NCBI GenBank assembly: GCA_037783545.1
Contig: JBBELK010000389.1
Coordinates: 1-64,000 of the forward strand
DNA: 64,000 nt
From: Henricia sp. BOLD:AAB3569
Taxonomy: Eukaryota > Echinodermata > Asteroidea > Spinulosida > Echinasteridae
Reading direction: 5' to 3'
A program made the translations under genes and the position numbers. The notes under the pieces were generated by a model. That model ran no database searches. It had not been told where the DNA came from and saw only the letters and a list, made by a program, of their open reading frames with translations. How positions within the stretch are numbered: position 1 is the first letter of the stretch; the number at the start of each line of letters is the position of its first letter. Below, in pieces: positions 1 through 13,166 of this stretch.

Positions 1-3000
1 GGTCGAAAAATGTTCCGACGAACATCAAATTTTGCATGCCTAAACTCTCTATATTGCGCACTTGTCATAAAAAATGGACAGACTTTCGCCGGGAAATGGC
101 AGAGAAATTTCAAAGTGTAGAAAAAACTGGGTTGAGCTTCCTGACTGCTCTCGCGCAAAACCGTGGCTGTCTGTACACACCTCTTTGGGGTACTCCTGAG
201 TGGTGCGCATGCTCAGTCATTCGGACTGTCGTTAAACGCACCGCAGTTTGGCTCGGCAAATTTTGGTCAAAGTGTGGTCCAAACGTCGGCAAATTTGGTG
301 GTCGAAAAATTTCCGACGAACTTCAAATTTTGCATGCCCTAAACTCTCTATATTGCGCACTTGTCATAAAAAATTGACAGACTTTCGCCGGAAATGGCAG
401 AGAAATTTCAAAGTTTAGAAAAAAACTGGGTTGAGGCTTCCTGACTGCTCTCGCGCAAACCGTGGCTGTCTGTACACACCTCTTTGGGGCACTCCTGAGT
501 GTGGCGCATGCTCAGTCATTCGGACTGTCGTTAACGCACCGCAGTTTGGCTTGGCAATTTGGTCCAAAGGTGTGGTCCAAACGTCGGCAAATTTGGAGGT
601 CGAAAAATGTTCCGACGAACTTCAAATTTTGCATGCCCTAAACTCTCTATATTGCGCACTTGTCATAAAAAATTGACAGACTTTCGCCGGGAAATGCCAG
701 AGAAATTTTAAAGTTTAGAAAGAAAATGGGTTGAGGGCTTCCTGACTGCTCTCGCGCAAACCGTGGCTGTCTGTACACACCTCTTTGGGGTACTCCTGAG
801 TTGTGCGCATGCTCAGTCATTCGGACTGTCGTTAACGCACCGCAGTTTGGCTCGGCAATTTGGTCAAAGTGTGGTCCAAACGTCGGCAAATATTGGAGGT
901 CGAAAAATGTTCCGACGAACTTCAAATTTTGCATGCCCTAAACTCTCTATATTGCGCACTTGTCATACAAAATTGACAGACTTTCGCCGGGGAAATGGCA
1001 GAGAAATTTCAAAGTTTAGAAAAAACTGGTTGAGGCTTCCTGACTGCTCTCGCGCAAACCGTGGCTGTCTGTACACACCTCTTTGGGGGTACTCCTGAGT
1101 TGTGCGCATGCTCAGTCATTCGGACTGTCGTTAACGCACACGCAGTTTGGCTCGGCAATTTGGTCAATAGTGTGGGTCCAAACGTCCGGCAAATTTGGAG
1201 GTCGAAAAATGTTTCCGACGAACTTCAAATTTTGCATGCCCTAAACTCTCTATATGCGCACTTGTCCATAAAAAATTGACAGACTTTCGCCGGGAAATGG
1301 AAGAGAAATTTCAAAGTTTAGAAAAAACTGGTTGAGGCTTCCCTGACTGCTCTCGCGCCAAACCGTGGCTGTCTGTACACACCTCTTTGGGGTACTCCTG
1401 AGTTGTGCGCATGCTCAGTCATTCGGACTGTCGTTAACGCACCACAGTTTGGCTCGGCAATTTGGTCAAAGTGTGGTCCAAACGTCGGCAAATTTGGAGT
1501 CGAAAAATGTTCCGACGAACTTCAAATTTTGCATGCCCTAAACTCTCTATATTGCGCACTTGTCATAAAAAATTGACAGACCTTTCGCCGGGAAAATGGC
1601 AGAGAAATTTCAAAGTTTAGAAAAAACTGGGTTGAGGCTTCCTGACTGCTCTCGCGCAAACCGTGGCTGTCTGTACACACCTCTTTGGGGTACTCCTGAG
1701 TTGTGCGCATGCTCAGTCATTCGGACTGTCGTTAACGCACCGCAGTTTGGCTCGGCAATTTGGTCAAAGTGTGGTCCAAACGTCGGCAAATTTGGAGGTC
1801 GAAAAATGTTCCGACGAACTTCAAATTTTGCATGCCCTAAACTCTCTATATTGCGCACTTGTCATAAAAAATTGACAGACTTTCGCCGGAAATGGCAGAG
1901 AAATTTCAAAGTTTAGAAAAAGCTGGGTTGAGGCTTCCTGACTGCTCTCGCGCAAACCGTGGCTGTCTGTACACACCTCTTTGGGGTACTCCTGAGTTGT
2001 GCGCTATGCTCAGTCATTCGGACTGTCGTTAACGCACCGCAGTTTGGCTCGGCAATTTGGTCAAAGTGTGGTCCAAACGTCGGACAAATTTGGAGGTCGA
2101 AAAATGTTCCGACGAACTTCAAATTTTGCATGCCCTAAACTCTCTATATTGCGCACTTGTCATACAAAATTGACAGACTTTCGCCGGGAAATGGCAGAGA
2201 AATTTCAAAGTTTAGAAAAAACTGGGTTGAGGCTTCCTGACTGCTCTCGCGCAAACCGTGGCTGTCTGTACACACCTCTTTGGGGTACTCCTGAGTTGTG
2301 CGCATGCTCAGTCATTCGGACTGTCGTTAACGCACCGCAGTTTGGCTCGGCAATTTGGTCAAAGTGTGGTCCAAACGTCGGCAAATTTGGAGGTCGAAAA
2401 ATGTTCCGACGAACTTCAAATTTGCATGCCCTAAACTCTCTATATTGCGCACTTGTCATACAAAATTGACAGACTTTCGCCGGGAAATGGCAGAGAAATT
2501 TCAAAGTTTAGAAAAAAACTGGGTTGAGGCTTCCTGACTGCTCTCGCGCAAACCGTGGCTGTCTGTACACACCTCTTTGGGGTACTCCTGAGTTGTGCGC
2601 ATGCTCAGTCATTCGGACTGTCGTTAACGCACCGCAGTTTGGCTCGGCAATTTGGTCAAAGTGTGGTCCAAACGTCGGCAAATTTGGAGGTCGAAAAATG
2701 TTCCGACGAACTTCAAATTTTGCATGCCCTAAACTCTCTATATTGCGCACTTTGTCATAACAAAATTGACAGACTTTCGCCGGGAAATGGCAGAGAAATT
2801 TCAAAGTTTAGAAAAAAACTGGGTTGAGGCTTCCTGACTGCTCTCGCGCAAACCGTGGCTGTCTGTACACACCTCTTTGGGGTACTCCTGAGTTGTGCGC
2901 ATGCTCAGTCATTCGGACTGTCGTTAACGCACCGCAGTTTGGCTCGGCAATTTGGTCAAAGTGTGGTCCAAACGTCGGCAAATTTGGAGGTCGAAAAATG

Positions 3001-5670
3001 TTCCGACGAACTTCAAATTTTGCATGCCCTAAACTCTCTATATTGCGCACTTGTCATAAAAAATTGACAGACTTTCGCCGGGAAATGGCAGAGAAATTTC
3101 AAAGTTTAGAAAAAACTGGGTTGAGGCTTCCTGACTGCTCTCGCGCAAACCGTGGCTGTCTGTACACACCTCTTTGGGGTACTCCTGAGTTGTGCGCATG
3201 CTCAGTCATTCGGACTGTCGTTAACGCACCGCAGTTTGGCTCGGCAATTTGGTCAAAGTGTGGTCCAAACGTCGGCAAATTTGGAGGTCGAAAAATGTTC
3301 CGACGAACTTCAAATTTTGCATGCCCTAAACTCTCTATATTGCGCACTTGTCATAAAAAATTGACAGACTTTCGCCGGGAAATGGCAGAGAAATTTCAAA
3401 GTTTAGAAAAAACTGGGTTGAGGCTTCCTGACTGCTCTCGCGCAAACTGTGGCTGTCTGTACACACCTCTTTGGGGTACTCCTGAGTTGTGCGCATGCTC
3501 AGTCATTCGGACTGTCGTTAACGCACCGCAGTTTGGCTCGGCAATTTGGTCAAAGTGTGGTCCAAACGTCGGCAAATTTGGAGGTCGAAAAATGTTCCGA
3601 CGAACTTCAAATTTTGCATGCCCTAAACTCTCTATATTGCGCACTTGTCATAAAAAATTGACAGACTTTCGCCGGGAAATGGCAGAGAAATTTCAAAGTT
3701 TAGAAAAAACTGGGTTGAGGCTTCCTGACTGCTCTCGCGCAAACCGTGGCTGTCTGTACACACCTCTTTGGGGTACTCCTGAGTTGTGCGCATGCTCAGT
3801 CATTCGGACTGTCGTTAACGCACCGCAGTTTGGCTCGGCAATTTGGTCAAAGTGTGGTCCAAACGTCGGCAAATTTGGAGGTCGAAAAATGTTCCGACGA
3901 AATTCAAATTTTGCATGCCCTAAACTCTCTATATTGCGCACTTGTCATAAAAAATATCAGACTTTCGCCGGGAAATGGCAGAGAAATTTCAAAGTTTAGA
4001 AAAAACTGGGTTGAGGCTTCCTGACTGCTCTCGCGCAAACCGTGGCTGTCTGTACACACCTCTTTGGGGTACTCCTGAGTTGTGCGCATGCTCAGTCATT
4101 CGGACTGTCGTTAACGCACCGCAGTTTGGCTCGGCAATTTGGTCAAAGTGTGGTCCAAACGTCGGCAAATTTGGAGGTCGAAAAATGTTCCGACGAACAT
4201 CAAATTTTGCATACCCTAAACTCTCTATATTGCGCACTTGTCATAAAAAATTGACAGACTTTCGCCGGGAAATGGCAGAGAAATTTCAAAGTGTAGAAAA
4301 AAACTGGGTTGAGGCTTCCTGACTGCTCTCGCGCAAACCGTGGCTGTCTGTACACACCTCTTTGGGGTACTCCTGAGTTGTGCGCATGCTCAGTCATTCG
4401 GACTGTCGTTAACGCACCGCAGTTTGGCTCGGCAATTTGGTCAAAGTGTGGTCCAAACGTCGGCAAATTTGGAGGTCGAAAAATTTCCGACGAACTTCAA
4501 ATTTTGCATGCCCTAAACTCTCTATATTGCGCACTTGTCATAAAAAATTGACAGACTTTCGCCGGGAAATGCCAGAGAAATTTCAAAGTTTAGAAAAAAA
4601 ATGGGTTGAGGCTTCCTGACTGCTCTCGCGCAAACCGTGGCTGTCTGTACACACCTCTTTGGGGTACTCCTGAGTTGTGCGCATGCTCAGTCATTCGGAC
4701 TGTCGTTAACGCACCGCAGTTTGGCTCGGCAATTTGGTCAAAGTGTGGTCCAAACGTCGGCAAATTTGGAGGTCGAAAAATGTTCCGACGAACTTCAAAT
4801 TTTGCATGCCCTAAACTCTCTATATTGCGCACTTGTCATAAAAAATTGACAGACTTTCGCCGGGAAATGGCAGAGAAATTTCAAAGTTTAGAAAAAACTG
4901 GGTTGAGGCTTCCTGACTGCTCTCGCGCAAACCGTGGCTGTCTGTACACACCTCTTTGGGGTACTCCTGAGTTGTGCGCATGCTCAGTCAATCGGACTGT
5001 CGTTAACGCACCGCAGTTTGGCTTGGCAATTTGGTCAAAGTGTGGTCCAAACGTCGGCAAATTTGGAGGTCGAAAAATGTTCCGACGAACTTCAAATTTT
5101 GCATGCCCTAAACTCTCTATATTGCGCACTTGTCATAAAAAATTGACAGACTTTCGCCGGGAAATGCCAGAGAAATTTCAAAGTTTAGAAAAAAAATGGG
5201 TTGAGTCTTCCTGACTGCTCTCGCGCAAACCGTGGCTGTCTGTACACACCTCTTTGGGGTACTCCTGAGTTGTGCGCATGCTCAGTCATTCGGACTGTCG
5301 TTAACGCACCACAGTTTGGCTCGGCAATTTGGTCAAAGTGTGGTCCAAACGTCGGCAAATTTGGAGGTCGAAAAATGTTCCGACGAACTTCAAATTTTGC
5401 ATGCCCTAAACTCTCTATATTGCGCACTTGTCATAAAAAATTGACAGACTTTCGCCGGGAAATGGCAGAGAAATTTCAAAGTTTACAAAAAACTGGGTTG
5501 AGGCTTCCTGACTGCTCTCGCGCAAACCGTGGCTGTCTGTACACACCTCTTTGGGGTACTCCTGAGTTGTGCGCATGCTCAGTCATTCGGACTGTCGTTA
5601 ACGCACCGCAGTTTGGCTCGGCAATTGGTCAAAGTGTGGTCCAAACGTCGGCAAATTTGGAGGTCGAAAA

Positions 5671-8600
5671 ATGTTCCGACGAACTTCAAATTTTGCATGC
5701 CCTAAACTCTCTATATTGCGCACTTGTCATAAAAAATTGACAGACTTTCGCCGGGAAATGGCAGAGAAATTTCAAAGTTTAGAAAAAACTGGGTTGAGGC
5801 TTCCTGACTGCTCTCGCGCAAACCGTGGCTGTCTGTACACACCTCTTTGGGGTACTCCTGAGTTGTGCGCATGCTCAGTCATTCGGACTGTCGTTAACGC
5901 ACCGCAGTTTGGCTCGGCAATTTGGTCAAAGTGTGGTCCAAACGTCGGCAAATTTGGAGGTCGAAAAATGTTCCGACGAACTTCAAATTTTGCATGCCCT
6001 AAACTCTCTATATTGCGCACTTGTCATAAAAAATTGACAGACTTTCGCCGGGAAATGGCAGAGAAATTTCAAAGTTTAGAAAAAACTGGGTTGAGGCTTC
6101 CTGACTGCTCTCGCGCAAACCGTGGCTGTCTGTACACACCTCTTTGGGGTACTCCTGAGTTGTGCGCATGCTCAGTCATTCGGACTGTCGTTAACGCACC
6201 GCAGTTTGGCTCGGCAATTTGGTCAAAGTGTGGTCCAAACGTCGGCAAATTTGGAGGTCGAAAAATGTTCCGACGAACTTCAAATTTTGCATGCCCTGAA
6301 CTCTCTATATTGCGCACTTGTCATAAAAAATTGACAGACTTTCGCCGGGAAATGGCAGAGAAATTTCAAAGTTTAGAAAAAACTGGGTTGAGGCTTCCTG
6401 ACTGCTCTCGCGCAAACCGTGGCTGTCTGTACACACCTCTTTGGGGTACTCCTGAGTTGTGCGCATGCTCAGTCATTCGGACTGTCGTTAACGCACCGCA
6501 GTTTGGCTCGGCAATTTGGTCAAAGTGTGGTCCAAACGTCGGCAAATTTGGAGGTCGAAAAATGTTCCGACGAACTTCAAATTTTGCATGCCCTAAACTC
6601 TCTATATTGCGCACTTGTCATAAAAAATTGACAGACTTTCGCCGGGAAATGGCAGAGAAATTTCAAAGTTTAGAAAAAACTGGGTTGAGGCTTCCTGACT
6701 GCTCTCGCGCAAACCGTGGCTGTCTGTACACACCTCTTTGGGGTACTCCTGAGTTGTGCGCATGCTCAGTCATTCGGACTGTCGTTAACGCACCGCAGTT
6801 TGGCTCGGCAATTTGGTCAAAGTGTGGTCCAAACGTCGGCAAATTTGGAGGTCGAAAAATGTTCCGACGAACTTCAAATTTTGCATGCCCTAAACTCTCT
6901 ATATTGCGCACTTGTCATAAAAAATTGACAGACTTTCGCCGGGAAATGGCAGAGAAATTTCAAAGTTTAGAAAAAACTGGGTTGAGGCTTCCTGACTGCT
7001 CTCGCGCAAACCGTGGCTGTCTGTACACACCTCTTTGGGGTACTCCTGAGTTGTGCGCATGCTCAGTCATTCGGACTGTCGTTAACGCACCGCAGTTTGG
7101 CTCGGCAATTTGGTCAAAGTGTGGTCCAAACGTCGGCAAATTTGGAGGTCGAAAAATGTTCCGACGAACTTCAAATTTTGCATGCCCTAAACTCTCTATA
7201 TTGCGCACTTGTCATAAAAAATTGACAGACTTTCGCCGGGAAATGGCAGAGAAATTTCAAAGTTTAGAAAAAACTGGGTTGAGGCTTCCTGACTGCTCTC
7301 GCGCAAACCGTGGCTGTCTGTACACACCTCTTTGGGGTACTCCTGAGTTGTGCGCATGCTCAGTCATTCGGACTGTCGTTAACGCACCGCAGTTTGGCTC
7401 GGCAATTTGGTCAAAGTGTGGTCCAAACGTCGGCAAATTTGGAGGTCGAAAAATGTTCCGACGAACTTCAAATTTTGCATGCCCTAAACTCTCTATATTG
7501 CGCACTTGTCATAAAAAATTGACAGACTTTCGCCGGGAAATGGCAGAGAAATTTCAAAGTTTAGAAAAAACTGGGTTGAGGCTTCCTGACTGCTCTCGCG
7601 CAAACCGTGGCTGTCTGTACACACCTCTTTGGGGTACTCCTGAGTTGTGCGCATGCTCAGTCATTCGGACTGTCGTTAACGCACCGCAGTTTGGCTCGGC
7701 AATTTGGTCAAAGTGTGGTCCAAACGTCGGCAAATTTGGAGGTCGAAAAATGTTCCGACGAACTTCAAATTTTGCATGCCCTAAACTCTCTATATTGCGC
7801 ACTTGTCATAAAAAATTGACAGACTTTCGCCGGGAAATGGCAGAGAAATTTCAAAGTTTAGAAAAAACTGGGTTGAGGCTTCCTGACTGCTCTCGCGCAA
7901 ACCGTGGCTGTCTGTACACACCTCTTTGGGGTACTCCTGAGTTGTGCGCATGCTCAGTCATTCGGACTGTCGTTAACGCACCGCAGTTTGGCTCGGCAAT
8001 TTGGTCAAAGTGTGGTCCAAACGTCGGCAAATTTGGAGGTCGAAAAATGTTCCGACGAACTTCAAATTTTGCATGCCCTGAACTCTCTATATTGCGCACT
8101 TGTCATAAAAAATTGACAGACTTTCGCCGGGAAATGGCAGAGAAATTTCAAAGTTTAGAAAAAACTGGGTTGAGGCTTCCTGACTGCTCTCGCGCAAACC
8201 GTGGCTGTCTGTACACACCTCTTTGGGGTACTCCTGAGTTGTGCGCATGCTCAGTCATTCGGACTGTCGTTAACGCACCGCAGTTTGGCTCGGCAATTTG
8301 GTCAAAGTGTGGTCCAAACGTCGGCAAATTTGGAGGTCGAAAAATGTTCCGACGAACTTCAAATTTTGCATGCCCTAAACTCTCTATATTGCGCACTTGT
8401 CATAAAAAATTGACAGACTTTCGCCGGGAAATGGCAGAGAAATTTCAAAGTTTAGAAAAAAATGGGTTGAGGCTTCCTGACTGCTCTCGCGCAAACCGTG
8501 GCTGTCTGTACACACCTCTCTGGGGTACTCCTGAGTTGTGCGCATGCTCAGTCATTCGGACTGTCGTTAACGCACCGCAGTTTGGCTCGGCAATTTGGTC

Positions 8601-11600
8601 AAAGTGTGGTCCAAACGTCGGCAAATTTGGAGGTCGAAAAATGTTCCGACGAACTTCAAATTTTGCATGCCCTAAACTCTCTATATTGCGCACTTGTCAT
8701 AAAAAATTGACAGACTTTCGCCGGGAAATGGCAGAGAAATTTCAAAGTTTAGAAAAAACTGGGTTGAGGCTTCCTGACTGCTCTCGCGCAAACCGTGGCT
8801 GTCTGTACACACCTCTTTGGGGTACTCCTGAGTTGTGCGCATGCTCAGTCATTCGGACTGTCGTTAACGCACCGCAGTTTGGCTCGGCAATTTGGTCAAA
8901 GTGTGGTCCAAACGTCGGCAAATTTGGAGGTCGAAAAATGTTCCGACGAACTTCAAATTTTGCATGCCCTAAACTCTCTATATTGCGCACTTGTCATAAA
9001 AAATTGACAGCCTTTCGCCGGGAAATGGCAGAGAAATTTCAAAGTTTAGAAAAAACTGGGTTGAGGCTTCCTGACTGCTCTCGCGCAAACCGTGGCTGTC
9101 TGTACACACCTCTTTGGGGTACTCCTGAGTTGTGCGCATGCTCAGTCATTCGGACTGTCGTTAACGCACCGCAGTTTGGCTCGGCAATTTGGTCAAAGTG
9201 TGGTCCAAACGTCGGCAAATTTGGAGGTCGAAAAATGTTCCGACGAACTTCAAATTTTGCATGCCCTAAACTCTCTATATTGCGCACTTGTCATAAAAAA
9301 TTGACAGACTTTCGCCGGGAAATGGCAGAGAAATTTCAAAGTTTAGAAAAAACTGGGTTGAGGCTTCCTGACTGCTCTCGCGCAAACCGTGGCTGTCTGT
9401 ACACACCTCTTTGGGGTACTCCTGAGTTGTGCGCATGCTCAGTCATTCGGACTGTCGTTAACGCACCGCAGTTTGGCTCGGCAATTTGGTCAAAGTGTGG
9501 TCCAAACGTCGGCAAATTTGGAGGTCGAAAAATGTTCCGACGAACTTCAAATTTTGCATGCCCTGAACTCTCTATATTGCGCACTTGTCATAAAAAATTG
9601 ACAGACTTTCGCCGGGAAATGGCAGAGAAATTTCAAAGTTTAGAAAAAACTGGGTTGAGGCTTCCTGACTGCTCTCGCGCAAACCGTGGCTGTCTGTACA
9701 CACCTCTTTGGGGTACTCCTGAGTTGTGCGCATGCTCAGTCATTCGGACTGTCGTTAACGCACCGCAGTTTGGCTCGGCAATTTGGTCAAAGTGTGGTCC
9801 AAACGTCGGCAAATTTGGAGGTCGAAAAATGTTCCGACGAACTTCAAATTTTGCATGCCCTAAACTCTCTATATTGCGCACTTGTCATAAAAAATTGACA
9901 GACTTTCGCCGGGAAATGGCAGAGAAATTTCAAAGTTTAGAAAAAAATGGGTTGAGGCTTCCTGACTGCTCTCGCGCAAACCGTGGCTGTCTGTACACAC
10001 CTCTCTGGGGTACTCCTGAGTTGTGCGCATGCTCAGTCATTCGGACTGTCGTTAACGCACCGCAGTTTGGCTCGGCAATTTGGTCAAAGTGTGGTCCAAA
10101 CGTCGGCAAATTTGGAGGTCGAAAAATGTTCCGACGAACTTCAAATTTTGCATGCCCTAAACTCTCTATATTGCGCACTTGTCATAAAAAATTGACAGAC
10201 TTTCGCCGGGAAATGGCAGAGAAATTTCAAAGTTTAGAAAAAACTGGGTTGAGGCTTCCTGACTGCTCTCGCGCAAACCGTGGCTGTCTGTATACACCTC
10301 TTTGGGGTACTCCTGAGTTGTGCGCATGCTCAGTCATTCGGACTGTCGTTAACGCACCGCAGTTTGGCTCGGCAATTTGGTCAAAGTGTGGTCCAAACGT
10401 CGGCAAATTTGGAGGTCGAAAAATGTTCCGACGAACTTCAAATTTTGCATGCCCTAAACTCTCTATATTGCGCACTTGTCATAAAAAATTGACAGACTTT
10501 CGCCGGGAAATGGCAGAGAAATTTCAAAGTTTAGAAAAAACTGGGTTGAGGCTTCCTGACTGCTCTCGCGCAAACCGTGGCTGTCTGTACACACCTCTTT
10601 GGGGTACTCCTGAGTTGTGCGCATGCTCAGTCATTCGGACTGTCGTTAACGCACCGCAGTTTGGCTCGGCAATTTGGTCAAAGTGTGGTCCAAACGTCGG
10701 CAAATTTGGAGGTCGAAAAATGTTCCGACGAACTTCAAATTTTGCATGCCCTAAACTCTCTATATTGCGCACTTGTCATAAAAAATTGACAGACTTTCGC
10801 CGGGAAATGGCAGAGAAATTTCAAAGTTTAGAAAAAACTGGGTTGAGGCTTCCTGACTGCTCTCGCGCAAACCGTGGCTGTCTGTACACACCTCTTTGGG
10901 GTACTCCTGAGTTGTGCGCATGCTCAGTCATTCGGACTGTCGTTAACGCACCGCAGTTTGGCTCGGCAATTTGGTCAAAGTGTGGTCCAAACGTCGGCAA
11001 ATTTGGAGGTCGAAAAATGTTCCGACGAACTTCAAATTTTGCATGCCCTAAACTCTCTATATTGCGCACTTGTCATAAAAAATTGACAGACTTTCGCCGG
11101 GAAATGGCAGAGAAATTTCAAAGTTTAGAAAAAACTGGGTTGAGGCTTCCTGACTGCTCTCGCGCAAACCGTGGCTGTCTGTACACACCTCTTTGGGGTA
11201 CTCCTGAGTTGTGCGCATGCTCAGTCATTCGGACTGTCGTTAACGCACCGCAGTTTGGCTCGGCAATTTGGTCAAAGTGTGGTCCAAACGTCGGCAAATT
11301 TGGAGGTCGAAAAATGTTCCGACGAACTTCAAATTTTGCATGCCCTAAACTCTCTATATTGCGCATTTGTCATAAAAAATTGACAGACTTTCGCCGGGAA
11401 ATGGCAGAGAAATTTCAAAGTTTAGAAAAAACTGGGTTGAGGCTTCCTGACTGCTCTCGCGCAAACCGTGGCTGTCTGTACACACCTCTTTGGGGTACTC
11501 CTGAGTTGTGCGCATGCTCAGTCATTCGGACTGTCGTTAACGCACCGCAGTTTGGCTCGGCAATTTGGTTAAAGTGTGGTCCAAACGTCGGCAAATTTGG

Positions 11601-11748
11601 AGGTCGAAAAATGTTCCGACGAACTTCAAATTTTGCATGCCCTAAACTCTCTATATTGCGCACTTGTCATAAAAAAATTGACAGACTTTCGCCGGGAAAT
11701 GGCAGAGAAATTTCAAAGTTTAGAAAAAACTGGGTTGAGGCTTCCTGA
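5671..11748 (+). other. 2,025-codon open frame through satellite A (not called as a gene)
   Basis: The frame is a 99-residue unit repeated about 20 times, one unit per satellite monomer. It opens at an internal ATG (FRRTSNFACPKLS follows) and ends only where an extra A in an A-run at about 11675 shifts the frame. Each unit has several cysteines and basic residues but no domain I recognise. A second plus frame gives a 70-residue product per monomer (MAVCTHLFGVLL) and a minus frame an 82-residue product, so several frames are fairly open at once. That points to base composition rather than selection. I see no promoter, intron pattern or distinct start and end exons. Confidence 0.85.
8080..10005. 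repeat. 1,485-bp (five-monomer) duplication in satellite A
   Basis: Two rare monomer variants recur together at a spacing of exactly 1,485 bases (5 x 297). One is cctgaactctc in place of cctaaactctc at about 8078 and 9563. The other is a block with aaaaaaatggg and cctctctgggg at about 8458-8522 and 9943-10007. The first variant also occurs alone near 6296, 1,782 bases (6 x 297) before. The pattern indicates duplication of a five-monomer block by unequal exchange or replication slippage. Confidence 0.75.
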
Positions 11749-13166
11749 CTACTCTCGCGCAAACCGTGGCTGTCTGTACACACCTCTTTGGGGTACTCCT
11801 GAGTTAACGCACCGCAGTTTGGCTCGGCAATTTGGTCAAAGTGTGGTCCAAACGTCGGCAAATTTGGAGGTCGAAAAATGTTCCGACGAACTTCAAATTT
11901 TGCATGCCCTAAACTCTCTATATTGCGCACTTGTCATAAAAAATTGACAGACTTTCGCCGGGAAATGGCAGAGAAATTTCAAAGTTTAGAAAAAACTGGG
12001 TTGAGGCTTCCTGACTGCTCTCGCGCAAACCGTGGCTGTCTGTACACACCTCTTTGGGGTACTCCTGAGTTGTGCGCATGCTCAGTCATTCGGACTGTCG
12101 TTAACGCACCGCAGTTTGGCTCGGCAATTTGGTCAAAGTGTGGTCCAAACGTCGGCAAATTTGGAGGTCGAAAAATGTTCCGACGAACTTCAAATTTTGC
12201 ATGCCCTAAACTCTCTATATTGCGCACTTGTCATAAAAAATTGACAGACTTTCGCCGGGAAATGGCAGAGAAATTTCAAAGTTTAGAAAAAACTGGGTTG
12301 AGGCTTCCTGACTGCTCTCGCGCAAACCGTGGCTGTCTGTACACACCTCTTTGGGGTACTCCTGAGTTGTGCGCATGCTCAGTCATTCGGACTGTCGTTA
12401 ACGCACCGCAGTTTGGCTCGGCAATTTGGTCAAAGTGTGGTCCAAACGTCGGCAAATTTGGAGGTCGAAAAATGTTCCGACGAACTTCAAATTTTGCATG
12501 CCCTAAACTCTCTATATTGCGCACTTGTCATAAAAAATTGACAGACTTTCGCCGGGAAATGGCAGAGAAATTTCAAAGTTTAGAAAAAACTGGGTTGAGG
12601 CTTCCTGACTGCTCTCGCGCAAACCGTGGCTGTCTGTACACACCTCTTTGGGGTACTCCTGAGTTGTGCGCATGCTCAGTCATTCGGACTGTCGTTAACG
12701 CACCGCAGTTTGGCTCGGCAATTTGGTCAAAGTGTGGTCCAAACGTCGGCAAATTTGGAGGTCGAAAAATGTTCCGACGAACTTCAAATTTTGCATGCCC
12801 TAAACTCTCTATATTGCGCACTTGTCATAAAAAATTGACAGACTTTCGCCGGGAAATGGCAGAGAAATTTCAAAGTTTAGAAAAAACTGGGTTGAGGCTT
12901 CCTGACTGCTCTCGCGCAAACCGTGGCTGTCTGTACACACCTCTTTGGGGTACTCCTGAGTTGTGCGCATGCTCAGTCATTCGGACTGTCGTTAACGCAC
13001 CGCAGTTTGGCTCGGCAATTTGGTCAAAGTGTGGTCCAAACGTCGGCAAATTTGGAGGTCGAAAAATGTTCCGACGAACTTCAAATTTTGCATGCCCTAA
13101 ACTCTCTATATTGCGCACTTGTCATAAAAAATTGACAGACTTTCGCCGGGAAATGGCAGAGAAATT

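Noticed and set aside
5671..11748. A 2,025-residue repetitive protein
   Set aside because: It is the stop-free frame of a 297-bp satellite; other frames on both strands are also largely open, variants show no codon-position bias by eye, and no gene structure surrounds it.
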